Below, piece after piece: positions 15,676-24,399 of a DNA stretch of 32,248 nucleotides. The stretch is from assembly GCA_034430155.1 (NCBI GenBank), contig DAOUET010000113.1, forward strand, positions 1 through 32,248. The letters run 5' to 3'. Under the pieces are notes generated by a model. It ran no database searches. It was not told where the DNA came from and worked only from the letters and a program-made list of their open reading frames with translations. The translations under genes were made by a program, and so were the position numbers. Position 1 is the first letter of the stretch; each line of letters opens with the position of its first letter. Origin of the DNA: DAOUET01 sp034430155. Lineage in GTDB: Bacteria; Chloroflexota; Anaerolineae; Anaerolineales; UBA4823.

Positions 15676-16386
15676 TTACTTTACGATATTCAAAAGAAGG
15701 GGTTTTAGAAAATCTACGATGAATGTCAAACGCTCTATCAAGGCTGAAAGCGCAGCAGAGTAAACGCCTGCAAATAAAACCCCAAATGTGATAGCGATAA
15801 ACAATTGGCCAATTTGTCCCAAACTCTCAATTCCAGCCCTGCGATTAGCCACTTTATTTAAGCGGGCTTGGGTGCCAAAATGAAAATAAGCCAAGGTTGT
15901 TATTGTGCCAATAAGGATAATAAGGCTGTTCACCAGCTGGAACCACAAGTTCCTGCCGCTCGTTTGGATAGATTGAAGGTCAAAAAGGTTAATTGAAGCG
16001 GTTGTCTGTGGGAATAAAGTGCCTGTAACCGCGCCGCCAATCGCTGAAGCTGCTCCCACGCCTACCAAAAATGCCATCGAAACGTTACCCAATCTTGAAA
16101 GTTGGGGGACAATCTTTGTTAGTAATAAGATACTCAATAATAAAGGAATCAATGTTAACAACTGCTCACCCGTATTGTTACTCAGCAACGGCACTGCCAG
16201 CCGGGGCAAAATTACGCTGTAAATGGCCACCATTGCAGCGTATCCGGCTGTGACACCGATAAATAAATGTAATGTCAACCGAAAAAGAGGGTTGTCGCCT
16301 AAAATATAGCTGAACACCAGCAGTGTAAAGAAAAATCCAATCAAAATACCTGAAAGATCGGCTAGATTCAAGTCGGCGATGTTCAT
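15676..16386 (-). CDS. Polytopic membrane protein, unknown function
   Basis: The 236-residue protein has six or seven predicted membrane helices (for example about 12-31, 38-60, 78-94, 103-124, 148-168 and 196-216) and short loops. I see no catalytic motif. Its ATG overlaps the stop of the zinc-ribbon gene (ATGA), and AGGAG lies 5 nt upstream, so it is translationally coupled to that gene. The next gene down is the MutL-like ATPase. It is probably a membrane component of the same assembly; this is inference from gene order only. Confidence 0.8.
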   Translation of the reverse strand: MNIADLNLADLSGILIGFFFTLLVFSYILGDNPLFRLTLHLFIGVTAGYAAMVAIYSVILPRLAVPLLSNNTGEQLLTLIPLLLSILLLTKIVPQLSRLGNVSMAFLVGVGAASAIGGAVTGTLFPQTTASINLFDLQSIQTSGRNLWFQLVNSLIILIGTITTLAYFHFGTQARLNKVANRRAGIESLGQIGQLFIAITFGVLFAGVYSAALSALIERLTFIVDFLKPLLLNIVK

Positions 16387-18806
16387 ATTTTCTCCTGGCC
16401 CTCAACCCGCTTGTCGCCTTGCAGAGCGGTGACCATGGTTGTGAATATCCCGCCAGCTATAATGAGCATCGCCGCGATTATCAGCCCAAGACTGAAAGCG
16501 TCCCAGTATTTGCGAGGGAGTTCTCCCCTGCCAGTAAGCCGAGAGTAAGCTGCCCCGCCCTGTAAACCAGCGATAAGTCCCTGGATTTGCTTTGGGTTGG
16601 ATTCGTAATAGGGTCGGATTAATGGCTCTGCCTGGGCGCTTGCAACCATAATTAGAGGGGTGCTCTTATCTTCAGAAATAAGATGAGGTTGCACTTGCTC
16701 AATCCAGGCGCGGGCCGTGTCAGGGTTATCTGTCATCACCATTACCATCGAAAAATCAAGGATTCCATGGATGCCTTGTAATGGCGGAAGCGCCTGGTTC
16801 CCTGCACTTTCCCAGGCAGATTGACTTTCCAAGGTATAGGGTAGTGTGTTTTGGGGGTTTTCAGCAAAGCTCAGCAATCCAGATGGCCCTCCAGGAATGT
16901 AGCCCAGGTTGATGTATTGGATTCCATTGGTATAGTCGTGCGCCGCCTGAGTCTTCTGCAAAAAATGTTCCCCTACGATTGGCCCACTGGTAGATGTAGA
17001 CACCAAAGTCAAATAAGCGCCTCGCAACATCAGATGATCGATTACTGCAGATGCAGCCGCGTCCATCTCACCAGATAAACCAGGTTGATAGTCAAATGCC
17101 AATAAGACCCGGCTGTCAGCAGGCAGATCATTAATGATGCGGTTAACATCTGAAGTTTCAGGAGTATATATCGGTAACATTGCCCCTTGCGAACCTGTGA
17201 TAATTGGCCAAAGAACGGCCAGTAGAAGTACCAAGGCGATGGTCCAACGTAAGATGAGTTGAGGAGAGATCACTGGTGAGCGGAGAAATGGTTGGGATTT
17301 CCCTTCTTTCGCTATCATGTTCTTCAGTAACTCGGCATGCGATCGCTGGCTATCGGTCACGTGGATTTTCGCCGAATAGGTGGGCGGTTTTTGTACGCGA
17401 GCGATCTCAATCGGGGCTGAGAGCACCCCACGCAATCCTGCCAACGGCCCGGCTGTTTCGAGGTTATCAGGTGTGTCTGGCTCTATTGGCGCTTTAGGGG
17501 CAGCGTCTTCAACCGGGCGCATGGCTTCCAGCCAGCTGGGGAGTACCGCTGGTGATAGCTCAGGCTCTTGGGCGAGCTCTTCTGGTTGCTCTTCTTCCGA
17601 GAACTCTTTGCCTAACCAATCTGGCAAATCGGAGGCATGAACCAGCTCAATCTCATCTTCCTCTCCAACAGGAACCTCGCTGGATTCTTCTTCCGGAAAG
17701 TCATCACCTGTCCTCGACTCAGGGATGATTTCCTCCGCATTGGCAGCAGGTTCCTTCAGCCAATCTGGTAGTTCACCCTCTTCTGGCAAAGGGGAAACCT
17801 GCTCTAGCTCTTCTTCTTGAATTCCTGCCTTTTCTTCTTCCTTAACAACATCAAAGACATCACCAACCGTATCGGGAGAACTACCGGGCGTTGCTACGGG
17901 TTCACCTTCTGGGAATAGTTCTTCTTCATCATCGCTCAGTTCTTTACCACTCAGTTCTTTCAGCCATCTAGGAATATCTTCTTTTTCTTCAGAGCCATCC
18001 CACTCCGGCTCATTTTCACTTTGATCTGAGGTCTGGCTCTCCGCCTCTTCTGTGACCTCTTCCGATCTCCAATCTGGCACTTCCTCAAATGGAAAATGGC
18101 TGTCATCCACCCCCGCTTCCCCAGACTCTTCTGGAACGACATCTTCTTCAATCTGTCTCCCTGCTATTTCATCTTCATCACCGGAAGCCTGCGGGATGGT
18201 TTCGTCAACTGAAAGTTCTGAAGCTTGCTCGATGTTTTCCTCGGGAGGGAATTGGGGTTCTAATTCCTGCTCAGTATCATCCGTCTGCCGCTCACGTAAG
18301 CGCTGCAACCATTCTGGGACTTCGGATTCTTGCTGGCTAACCTCTTCTTCATCCCAGGATTCAATAGGTTGCTCGCTATCTGATCGGAGACCTGTCAGCC
18401 AGTCGGGGAATTCAACTTGGTCGGTCAGCTCTCCTTCAGGAGACCAATCAACCGGAGGGATGGGTTCATGATCTTCCTCTTCCGTTCCCATGTCGGAATC
18501 CGCGTCTATTTGTATTCGTGATAGCCATTCTGTGGCTTCAGCCTCAAACTCGGATTGAGATTCTTCTTGGGGTTCCCCTTCCCGAGAAACTTCGTCTTCA
18601 CGCAGACCAGACAACCAATTTGTTGGTTCCGCTTCGGATTCAGCCTCATTTTCTCGATAGGAGTGATTTTGCTCCTGACCCGTTTGAGCGCTTTCATCTG
18701 GAGCAGGCGGAACTTTCAATGGTTTTAAGCGCGCTTCACAGAACTGGCAAACCTCCAGCTCGGCAGGGTTGAGCTTTCCACACATCGGGCAGCGAATTTC
18801 ACTCAT
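16383..18806 (-). CDS. Zinc-ribbon protein with acidic PxWL-repeat region and membrane-anchored outer domain
   Basis: The 807-residue protein opens with a zinc ribbon (Cys6, Cys9, Cys20, Cys23). Residues about 40-430 are extremely Glu/Asp/Ser-rich and carry eight WL motifs of the form P-(D/E/S)-W-L-x2-(L/M): NWLSGLRED, EWLSRIQ, PDWLTGLRS, PEWLQRLRE, PRWLKELSG, PDWLKE, PDWLGKE, PSWLEAMRP, plus a degenerate PDWRSEE. A membrane helix at about 515-537 leads to an extracytoplasmic alpha/beta domain (about 545-765, with LLAFDYQPGLSGEMDAA), and a second helix (about 770-795) returns to the cytoplasm. The short repeats look like docking motifs for a partner. Function unknown. Confidence 0.82.
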   Translation of the reverse strand: MSEIRCPMCGKLNPAELEVCQFCEARLKPLKVPPAPDESAQTGQEQNHSYRENEAESEAEPTNWLSGLREDEVSREGEPQEESQSEFEAEATEWLSRIQIDADSDMGTEEEDHEPIPPVDWSPEGELTDQVEFPDWLTGLRSDSEQPIESWDEEEVSQQESEVPEWLQRLRERQTDDTEQELEPQFPPEENIEQASELSVDETIPQASGDEDEIAGRQIEEDVVPEESGEAGVDDSHFPFEEVPDWRSEEVTEEAESQTSDQSENEPEWDGSEEKEDIPRWLKELSGKELSDDEEELFPEGEPVATPGSSPDTVGDVFDVVKEEEKAGIQEEELEQVSPLPEEGELPDWLKEPAANAEEIIPESRTGDDFPEEESSEVPVGEEDEIELVHASDLPDWLGKEFSEEEQPEELAQEPELSPAVLPSWLEAMRPVEDAAPKAPIEPDTPDNLETAGPLAGLRGVLSAPIEIARVQKPPTYSAKIHVTDSQRSHAELLKNMIAKEGKSQPFLRSPVISPQLILRWTIALVLLLAVLWPIITGSQGAMLPIYTPETSDVNRIINDLPADSRVLLAFDYQPGLSGEMDAAASAVIDHLMLRGAYLTLVSTSTSGPIVGEHFLQKTQAAHDYTNGIQYINLGYIPGGPSGLLSFAENPQNTLPYTLESQSAWESAGNQALPPLQGIHGILDFSMVMVMTDNPDTARAWIEQVQPHLISEDKSTPLIMVASAQAEPLIRPYYESNPKQIQGLIAGLQGGAAYSRLTGRGELPRKYWDAFSLGLIIAAMLIIAGGIFTTMVTALQGDKRVEGQEKI

Positions 18807-18809
18807 TTC

Positions 18810-19424
18810 TCAACCCCCGAATGGCCGGTCGGCGCCTAGTAAAATGCGCAACGCGGTAGCGGTGATCCCCAATCCAACACCTAATAAGATACCTCGGGCA
18901 CCAGCTGCGGCTGGTACCTGGATCACCCATAAACGAAATTCGTTTAAACCTGGCACTTCGACGCCGAATATCGGAGCGGTCGAAATGAGCACTACGAGAG
19001 CGCTCACTACGAATACGATAGATAGCAAATTCAACCTTCTTTGCAATAAGCGGATACTGGCGTAAGCCAGTATCACGGCTAAAATTGCCATCAGGCTTGC
19101 CTCGATCGGTAGTTGAATGTTATTGAAAATCCACATGGAGTAGCTGTGCGTCGGGCCAAACCATCCGACGATTGCCAGTGTCAGACCGAGTGAAACGATT
19201 AAAACAATACTATTGGCCCGGCTTACCCCTCCATCTCTTAATTTTCGTACGTGGCTGTAAACCAAATTGGCGACTCCAACTAAAAGAGCTACAGCAGCTA
19301 AGATCACTCCCCATCCCAGCAAAATCTCTCTCAGCTGCATCAATCCATCTATAGGAATAAAGTATCCGAATAAGACTAAAAGGCCAATTGCGATGGCGAT
19401 GGAAGTAGAAATTGGAGCTTTCAC
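18810..19424 (-). CDS. Polytopic membrane protein, unknown function
   Basis: The 204-residue protein has about six membrane helices (about 5-22, 28-52, 72-88, 93-118, 131-152, 165-190) with basic cytoplasmic loops such as RKLRDG and RRL. It starts with GTG in a 4-nt overlap with the stop of the upstream gene, and ends 3 bp before the zinc-ribbon gene, so it is firmly within the operon. No catalytic motif is visible. Confidence 0.78.
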   Translation of the reverse strand: MKAPISTSIAIAIGLLVLFGYFIPIDGLMQLREILLGWGVILAAVALLVGVANLVYSHVRKLRDGGVSRANSIVLIVSLGLTLAIVGWFGPTHSYSMWIFNNIQLPIEASLMAILAVILAYASIRLLQRRLNLLSIVFVVSALVVLISTAPIFGVEVPGLNEFRLWVIQVPAAAGARGILLGVGLGITATALRILLGADRPFGG

Positions 19425-20164
19425 AACACACCTGCCAGCTTAAGTATCGCTCCAATCAAGATGATAGAGATTAACACCCACCTCAGCAGATCTTGAGCAC
19501 GCAAGCTGGCGATATGGGAAGAGCCAGCTCCCAGGTAAGCGCCGCTAGCATAAGTCTCTTCACCAATCAATGGCTCCTGGGCTGAAGCGTATAAGATCGC
19601 TTGAGCGGTAATGTTATCCGTCCCGGCCACTGTGAGGCTATTGGCACGTTCGCCAGCCTCCGTAATCAAGGCAACTTCGCTACCGAAATTCCCGATCAGA
19701 ATGTTAACCCCCACATTTTCATCGTTGATCACGGAGAGAACTCCCGCCGCATAGGAAAAGGGCGTTAGGCCGCTCACACGTCCGTTTAGAGGATCAAACT
19801 CTGCTCCAATGCTGCGTGATATGCTCCCAAAGGTATCTTGAGAGAGAATGCCAAGAGGACCGGTCCCGCTGGTTGCTACTGGAGAACGGTCGCTGTTGGC
19901 TGTGGTGTGCCCGATTCTAGCCAGCGCGCTTAACCCAACCAGACCGACTGAGCTCTCCGGCCCTATTATTTCACCTCGACCCAGAGAGAGATGCAAACGT
20001 GTCCCTGCTTCAACCACCAGCCCGACTGCATTCCGCAATTTCATAAAGGCAGGGATTTCCCGAAGGTAACTTTTTTGGAGTTTGCGGCTGGTAAAAGTAA
20101 AAACGATGATCAATCCGGCGAAAAATAATACAAAAATTAAACCAATAATTCCAGCTAATGTCAT
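19421..20164 (-). CDS. Membrane protein with conserved soluble domain, unknown function (possibly DUF6754)
   Basis: The 247-residue protein has a membrane helix at each end (about 3-25 and 228-246) and a soluble alpha/beta middle with conserved-looking stretches: GTRLHLSLGRGEIIGPES, SVGLVGLSALARI, FGSEVALITEAGERAN and TDNITAQAILYASAQEPLIGEE. From memory it resembles the family called DUF6754, but I could not check this. It overlaps the upstream 84-residue gene by ATGA and the downstream gene by GTGA, with a GAGAGG ribosome-binding site. Function unknown. Confidence 0.78.
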   Translation of the reverse strand: MTLAGIIGLIFVLFFAGLIIVFTFTSRKLQKSYLREIPAFMKLRNAVGLVVEAGTRLHLSLGRGEIIGPESSVGLVGLSALARIGHTTANSDRSPVATSGTGPLGILSQDTFGSISRSIGAEFDPLNGRVSGLTPFSYAAGVLSVINDENVGVNILIGNFGSEVALITEAGERANSLTVAGTDNITAQAILYASAQEPLIGEETYASGAYLGAGSSHIASLRAQDLLRWVLISIILIGAILKLAGVL

Positions 20165-20415
20165 GTGGAATTCCTCTCCCGCAAGAATGTAGCGAAAGCC
20201 TGCATCTGACGGCTGTCTTCCAGTAAACTTGTCAGAGCATCTAATTGGTCATCGGGGAGAACACTTCTTAATAATGGTTGCCCCATATAAATTGCCTGAG
20301 TGCCTAGCAAAGCTAAAGGACCACTTGCTTCCAATAGGGAAGCTGCCAGCTCTTCTAACCCCCATCTGTACAGGGCATCCGCCCAGATTTGCCAGATATG
20401 GTGGTTAGAAATCAT
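20161..20415 (-). CDS. Small hypothetical protein, first gene of the eight-gene cluster
   Basis: The 84-residue protein is soluble, helical and Leu/Ala-rich (WADALYRWGLEELAASLLEA). It begins at an ATG placed 7 nt after an extended -10 box and ends in an ATGA overlap with the next gene. The overlap and promoter position support it as a real gene. I do not recognise the family. Confidence 0.7.
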   Translation of the reverse strand: MISNHHIWQIWADALYRWGLEELAASLLEASGPLALLGTQAIYMGQPLLRSVLPDDQLDALTSLLEDSRQMQAFATFLRERNST

Positions 20416-20422
20416 GGTCTAA

Positions 20423-20431
20423 AGTATAGCA
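20423..20431 (-). promoter_or_regulatory. Extended -10 (TGC-TATACT) of the eight-gene cluster
   Basis: On the reverse strand TGCTATACT ends 7 nt before the ATG at 20415, predicting a leader of at most one or two nucleotides. This is the only good promoter seen upstream of the cluster. The remaining bases to 20671 hold no recognisable site. Confidence 0.55.
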
Positions 20432-20671
20432 TAATTCGATATAATCCTTTTGTCGCTACCCGACAGCCTGATTGTATAACTGGGTTTCAAGAAGGTCAAG
20501 AGAGTTTTCAATTTTGTATGATGTTGCTATTTTTATTAAACCACCTACTTTTGTCTGAAATATGACAGTACGCAGGTGTTTTTTATGCCTTATATTACTA
20601 TGGGAATACCATGAGAGAGAATACACTTATATATTGGTAAGCGACCGGCACTATTCCAATTTAAGAGAAAT

Positions 20672-20697
20672 CACGCTGACTGCTCGGCGTGTAAAAT
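20672..20697 (+). promoter_or_regulatory. Inverted repeat and -10 box in front of nifJ
   Basis: CACGCTGA (20672-20679) and TCGGCGTG (20684-20691) form an inverted repeat with one G-U pair and a 4-nt centre, directly followed by TAAAAT (20692-20697). The box ends 7 nt before the ATG at 20705. The repeat occupies the -35/-10 spacer and could be a repressor or activator site. Confidence 0.4.
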
Positions 20698-20704
20698 TAG
20701 AAGA

Positions 20705-23700
20705 ATGGAGTTGTCGAAGATGAAGAGACCCATAATTACTGTCGATGGGAATGAAGCTGTAGCGCTTGTTGCCCATAAAATCAATGAAGTGATCGCCATT
20801 TATCCGATCACACCATCCTCATCCATGGGTGAACTGGCGGATGCCTGGTCAGCTGTCGGGAAACCTAACATCTGGGGTACCATACCTTCAGTGGTTGAGT
20901 TGCAATCCGAAGGCGGTGCTGCTGGCGCTGTTCATGGGGCTTTACAAGCTGGCGCCCTCACCACCACCTTTACTGCTTCGCAAGGCTTGCTTTTGATGAT
21001 TCCGAACATGTATAAAATTGCTGGTGAGCTTACCCCGACCGTCTTTAACGTTTCTTCCCGGTCGGTCGCCGCGCAGGCTCTCTCAATATTTGGGGATCAT
21101 TCTGACGTGATGGCCACACGCTCGACGGGATTTGCCTTGCTGGCGTCTTCCTCCATACAAACAGCCCACGATTTTGCCCTCATCGCTCAGGCATCTACTT
21201 TGGAATCGCGTGTGCCTTTCTTGCACTTCTTCGAAGGTTTTCGCGTTTCGCACGAAGTCAACAAGATTGAACAACTCCTCGAAGACGACATGCGCGCGAT
21301 GATCGATGATGCGCTCGTGCACGCTCATCGCGCTCGAGCTCTCTCGCCGGACCATCCCTTTATACGGGGCACGGCTCAAAATCCTGATGTGTTCTTCCAA
21401 GCGCGTGAGACGGTCAACCCTTACTATCTTGCCTGTCCGGATATCGTTCAGAAAGCTATGGATAGATTTGCGGGCATTGTAGGGCGGAAATATCACCTCT
21501 TTGATTACATTGGTGCGCCGGATGCTGAACGTGTCATTGTCATCATGGGTTGTGGTGGGGAAACAGCAGCTGAAACTGCTAAATACCTGAATAAGAGCGG
21601 GGAAAAGGTGGGTATCGTCCAGGTTCATTTATACCGCCCATTTTCCGTCAAACACTTCGTCCAAGCTTTGCCTGCCACCGTCAAAGTACTGGCAGTATTG
21701 GACCGCACAAAGGAACCCGGATCTGCCGGGGAACCGCTTTACGTGGATGTCGTCACGGCCATTAATGAAGCCATGACTGAAGGCCTGGCACCTTTCGAGT
21801 TTGCACCCCGCATTATCGGTGGTCGATACGGTCTCTCTTCTAAGGAATTTACACCCGCTATGGTCAAGGGTGTTTTCGACGAAATGCGCAAACCGAAGCC
21901 CAAGAACCATTTTACGGTTGGGATTATCGATGATGTCACGCAAGCAAGCATCGACTATGAGGCCTCTTTTTCAATTGAAGACCGAGATACCGTGCGGGCG
22001 ATCTTCTTCGGCCTTGGCTCAGATGGTACGGTTGGCGCTAACAAGAACTCGATCAAAATCATTGGTGAAGAAACCGAAAACTACGCTCAGGGTTTTTTCG
22101 TTTATGATTCGAAGAAATCCGGGGCTATCACAATCTCTCACCTTCGCTTCGGTCCACGCCCAATTCATGCGCCCTATTTGATCACTGAAGCAAATTTTGT
22201 CGGTTGCCATCAATTTAGCTTCTTGGAGCGTTTTGATATGCTCAAATACGCTGCTCCAGGGGCGGTCTTTTTGCTCAACAGTAGCTATGGACCTGAGGAT
22301 GTCTGGGATCATATTCCCCAAGAGACACAAAAGGCGATTATTGACAAGAAATTGCGTTTCTACGTGATTGATGGATACAAAGTAGCTGAGGATACCGACA
22401 TGGGTCGCCGTATCAATACGATCATGCAGACCTGCTTCTTTGCCATTAGCGGTGTTCTGCCGCGTGAACAAGCGATTGCTTCAATTAAAGACGCTATCCG
22501 TAAAACATACGGCAAGCGTGGTTCGGCGGTGGTACAAAGAAACTTTGAAGCCGTAGATCAGACTTTAGCGAACCTGTATGAGGTAAAGGTGCCCTCCAAA
22601 GTCACCAGCGATTCCACTCGACGTGAGCCGGTTTCTAAGGCTGCCCCAGAATTCGTTCGAGAAGTGCTTGGGCCCATTATCGCGGGTGAAGGGGATAGCT
22701 TGCCAGTCAGTGCCCTGCCATTGGATGGAACTTATCCTTCCAACACTTCTCGCTGGGAAAAACGCAATATAGCTTTGGAAATTCCGGTATGGGAGCCTGA
22801 TATTTGCATTCAATGCGGTAAATGTGTCTTTGTCTGTCCGCATGCGGTCATCCGCGAGAAGGTTTATGAACCCTCATATCTGGAGAATGCGCCCGCATCA
22901 TTCCTCTCCAGGGATGCTCGCTGGAAGGAATTCCCTGGCATGAAGTATACGCTTTCGGTATCACCGGAAGATTGCACCGGGTGCGGATTGTGTATCGAGG
23001 TTTGCCCAGCCAAGGATAAGAGCCAGGTTGGACGCAAAGCTATTAACATGGCTCCCCAAGCGCCCATCCGTCAACGCGAAAATAAGAATTGGGAGTTCTT
23101 CCTCAGCTTGCCGGAAGTGGATCGCACCAAGATCAACGTAGGTGTGGTTAAGAACTCGCAGCTGCTCCAGCCCTTATTTGAGTTCTCAGGTGCTTGTGCT
23201 GGTTGTGGGGAGACCCCTTACCTGAAGCTTCTCAGCCAATTGTTCGGCGACCGGGCGCTGATTGCCAACGCTACAGGCTGTTCGTCGATCTATGGCGGGA
23301 ACCTTCCAACCACTCCCTGGGCGCAGAATGACGCGGGCCGGGGACCAGCCTGGTCTAACTCCCTTTTTGAGGACAATGCCGAGTTTGGTTTAGGCATGAG
23401 GTTAACCCTCGATAAGCAGATTGAATACGCCAGCGAATTGCTGCCTCAACTCAGCAGTTACGTGGGCGAGGAGCTGGTGAGCGAGCTGCTCAATGCAGAC
23501 CAGTCTGACAATGCCGGCATCGAGGCCCAACGCCAGCGAGTCGAGCTGCTTAGACAAAAGCTTGCTAACGTGGATGATAAACGCGCTCGGGAAATGCTCA
23601 GTCTGGCGGATGCATTGGTGAAGAAAAGCGTGTGGATTGTAGGCGGCGATGGTTGGGCTTACGACATCGGTTACGGCGGTCTTGATCACGTCCTGGCCAT

Positions 23701-24292
23701 GGGACGCAATGTCAATGTCTTGGTTCTTGACACCGAGGTATACTCCAACACGGGTGGTCAGGCATCAAAATCCACGCCGCGTGCAGCTGTGGCTAAGTTT
23801 GCTGCTCAGGGGAAAGGCCTACCCAAGAAGGACCTTGGAATGATAGCCATGGCTTACGGGTATGTCTACGTTGCAAATATAGCCATGGGCGCGAGCGACC
23901 AGCAAACTTTGCGAGCTTTCATGGAAGCCGATGCTTACGATGGGCCCTCCTTGATCATCGCATATAGCCATTGTATCGCCCACGGTTATGATCTGGTGCA
24001 TGGATTAGAACAACAGAAATTAGCGGTTGAGTCAGGTTTCTGGCCTTTGTATCGCTTCAACCCGGATCTGGCAGCTCAAGGACAAAACCCCTTGAAAATC
24101 GACTCCAAGGAACCCAAGATCTCATTGGAAGATTACGCTTACAACGAAACTCGCTACAGGATGTTGCTCCAGAGCGATGAACAACGTGCAGAGGCCTTGA
24201 TGAAGATGGCCAAGCAAGATGTCAAGCGACGTTGGAATCTTTACCTTCAGATGGCTGCCATGCATTACAACGGTAGTGACGGCCAGGACTGA
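20705..24292 (+). CDS. nifJ: Pyruvate:ferredoxin (flavodoxin) oxidoreductase, single-chain
   Basis: The 1195-residue length is that of the fused homodimeric enzyme, which converts pyruvate and CoA to acetyl-CoA, CO2 and reduced ferredoxin. Domains in order: pyrimidine-binding domain I (AIYPITPSSSMGELADAW near residue 33), domain II, the gamma domain (GLGSDGTVGANKNSIKII near 437), two 4Fe-4S motifs CIQCGKCVFVCP (about 700) and CTGCGLCIEVCP (about 757), the CAGCGE cluster/TPP segment (about 830) and the TPP-binding GGDGWAYDIGYGG (about 980) with TEVYSNTGGQ. All key cysteines are present. The start at 20705 fits a leaderless mRNA; the ATG at 20720 with GGAG 9 nt upstream is the alternative. It marks an anaerobic fermentative or autotrophic metabolism. 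Confidence 0.97.
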   Translation: MELSKMKRPIITVDGNEAVALVAHKINEVIAIYPITPSSSMGELADAWSAVGKPNIWGTIPSVVELQSEGGAAGAVHGALQAGALTTTFTASQGLLLMIPNMYKIAGELTPTVFNVSSRSVAAQALSIFGDHSDVMATRSTGFALLASSSIQTAHDFALIAQASTLESRVPFLHFFEGFRVSHEVNKIEQLLEDDMRAMIDDALVHAHRARALSPDHPFIRGTAQNPDVFFQARETVNPYYLACPDIVQKAMDRFAGIVGRKYHLFDYIGAPDAERVIVIMGCGGETAAETAKYLNKSGEKVGIVQVHLYRPFSVKHFVQALPATVKVLAVLDRTKEPGSAGEPLYVDVVTAINEAMTEGLAPFEFAPRIIGGRYGLSSKEFTPAMVKGVFDEMRKPKPKNHFTVGIIDDVTQASIDYEASFSIEDRDTVRAIFFGLGSDGTVGANKNSIKIIGEETENYAQGFFVYDSKKSGAITISHLRFGPRPIHAPYLITEANFVGCHQFSFLERFDMLKYAAPGAVFLLNSSYGPEDVWDHIPQETQKAIIDKKLRFYVIDGYKVAEDTDMGRRINTIMQTCFFAISGVLPREQAIASIKDAIRKTYGKRGSAVVQRNFEAVDQTLANLYEVKVPSKVTSDSTRREPVSKAAPEFVREVLGPIIAGEGDSLPVSALPLDGTYPSNTSRWEKRNIALEIPVWEPDICIQCGKCVFVCPHAVIREKVYEPSYLENAPASFLSRDARWKEFPGMKYTLSVSPEDCTGCGLCIEVCPAKDKSQVGRKAINMAPQAPIRQRENKNWEFFLSLPEVDRTKINVGVVKNSQLLQPLFEFSGACAGCGETPYLKLLSQLFGDRALIANATGCSSIYGGNLPTTPWAQNDAGRGPAWSNSLFEDNAEFGLGMRLTLDKQIEYASELLPQLSSYVGEELVSELLNADQSDNAGIEAQRQRVELLRQKLANVDDKRAREMLSLADALVKKSVWIVGGDGWAYDIGYGGLDHVLAMGRNVNVLVLDTEVYSNTGGQASKSTPRAAVAKFAAQGKGLPKKDLGMIAMAYGYVYVANIAMGASDQQTLRAFMEADAYDGPSLIIAYSHCIAHGYDLVHGLEQQKLAVESGFWPLYRFNPDLAAQGQNPLKIDSKEPKISLEDYAYNETRYRMLLQSDEQRAEALMKMAKQDVKRRWNLYLQMAAMHYNGSDGQD

Positions 24293-24316
24293 TCTACTCG
24301 ATGGGGTGCCTGGGAT

Positions 24317-24369
24317 AAGGGATAGACTTCAACCAGCGACCAACATTCACCTCTATCCCTTTTCTTTTT
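24317..24369 (+). terminator. Intrinsic terminator after nifJ
   Basis: AAGGGATAGA (24317-24326) and TCTATCCCTT (24352-24361) form a perfect 10-bp stem, followed by TTCTTTTT. It sits between nifJ and the next gene, so that gene is expressed by read-through or its own promoter. Confidence 0.8.
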
Positions 24370-24399
24370 CATCCTCTCATAAAACGAAAGGAACGATTT

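Noticed and set aside
18052..18471. Ser-rich open frame on the forward strand opposite the zinc-ribbon gene
   Set aside because: It is the complement of Glu/Asp-rich codons (GAA, GAG, GAT read as TTC, CTC, ATC and shifted to TCT/TCA); no start site or homologous look.
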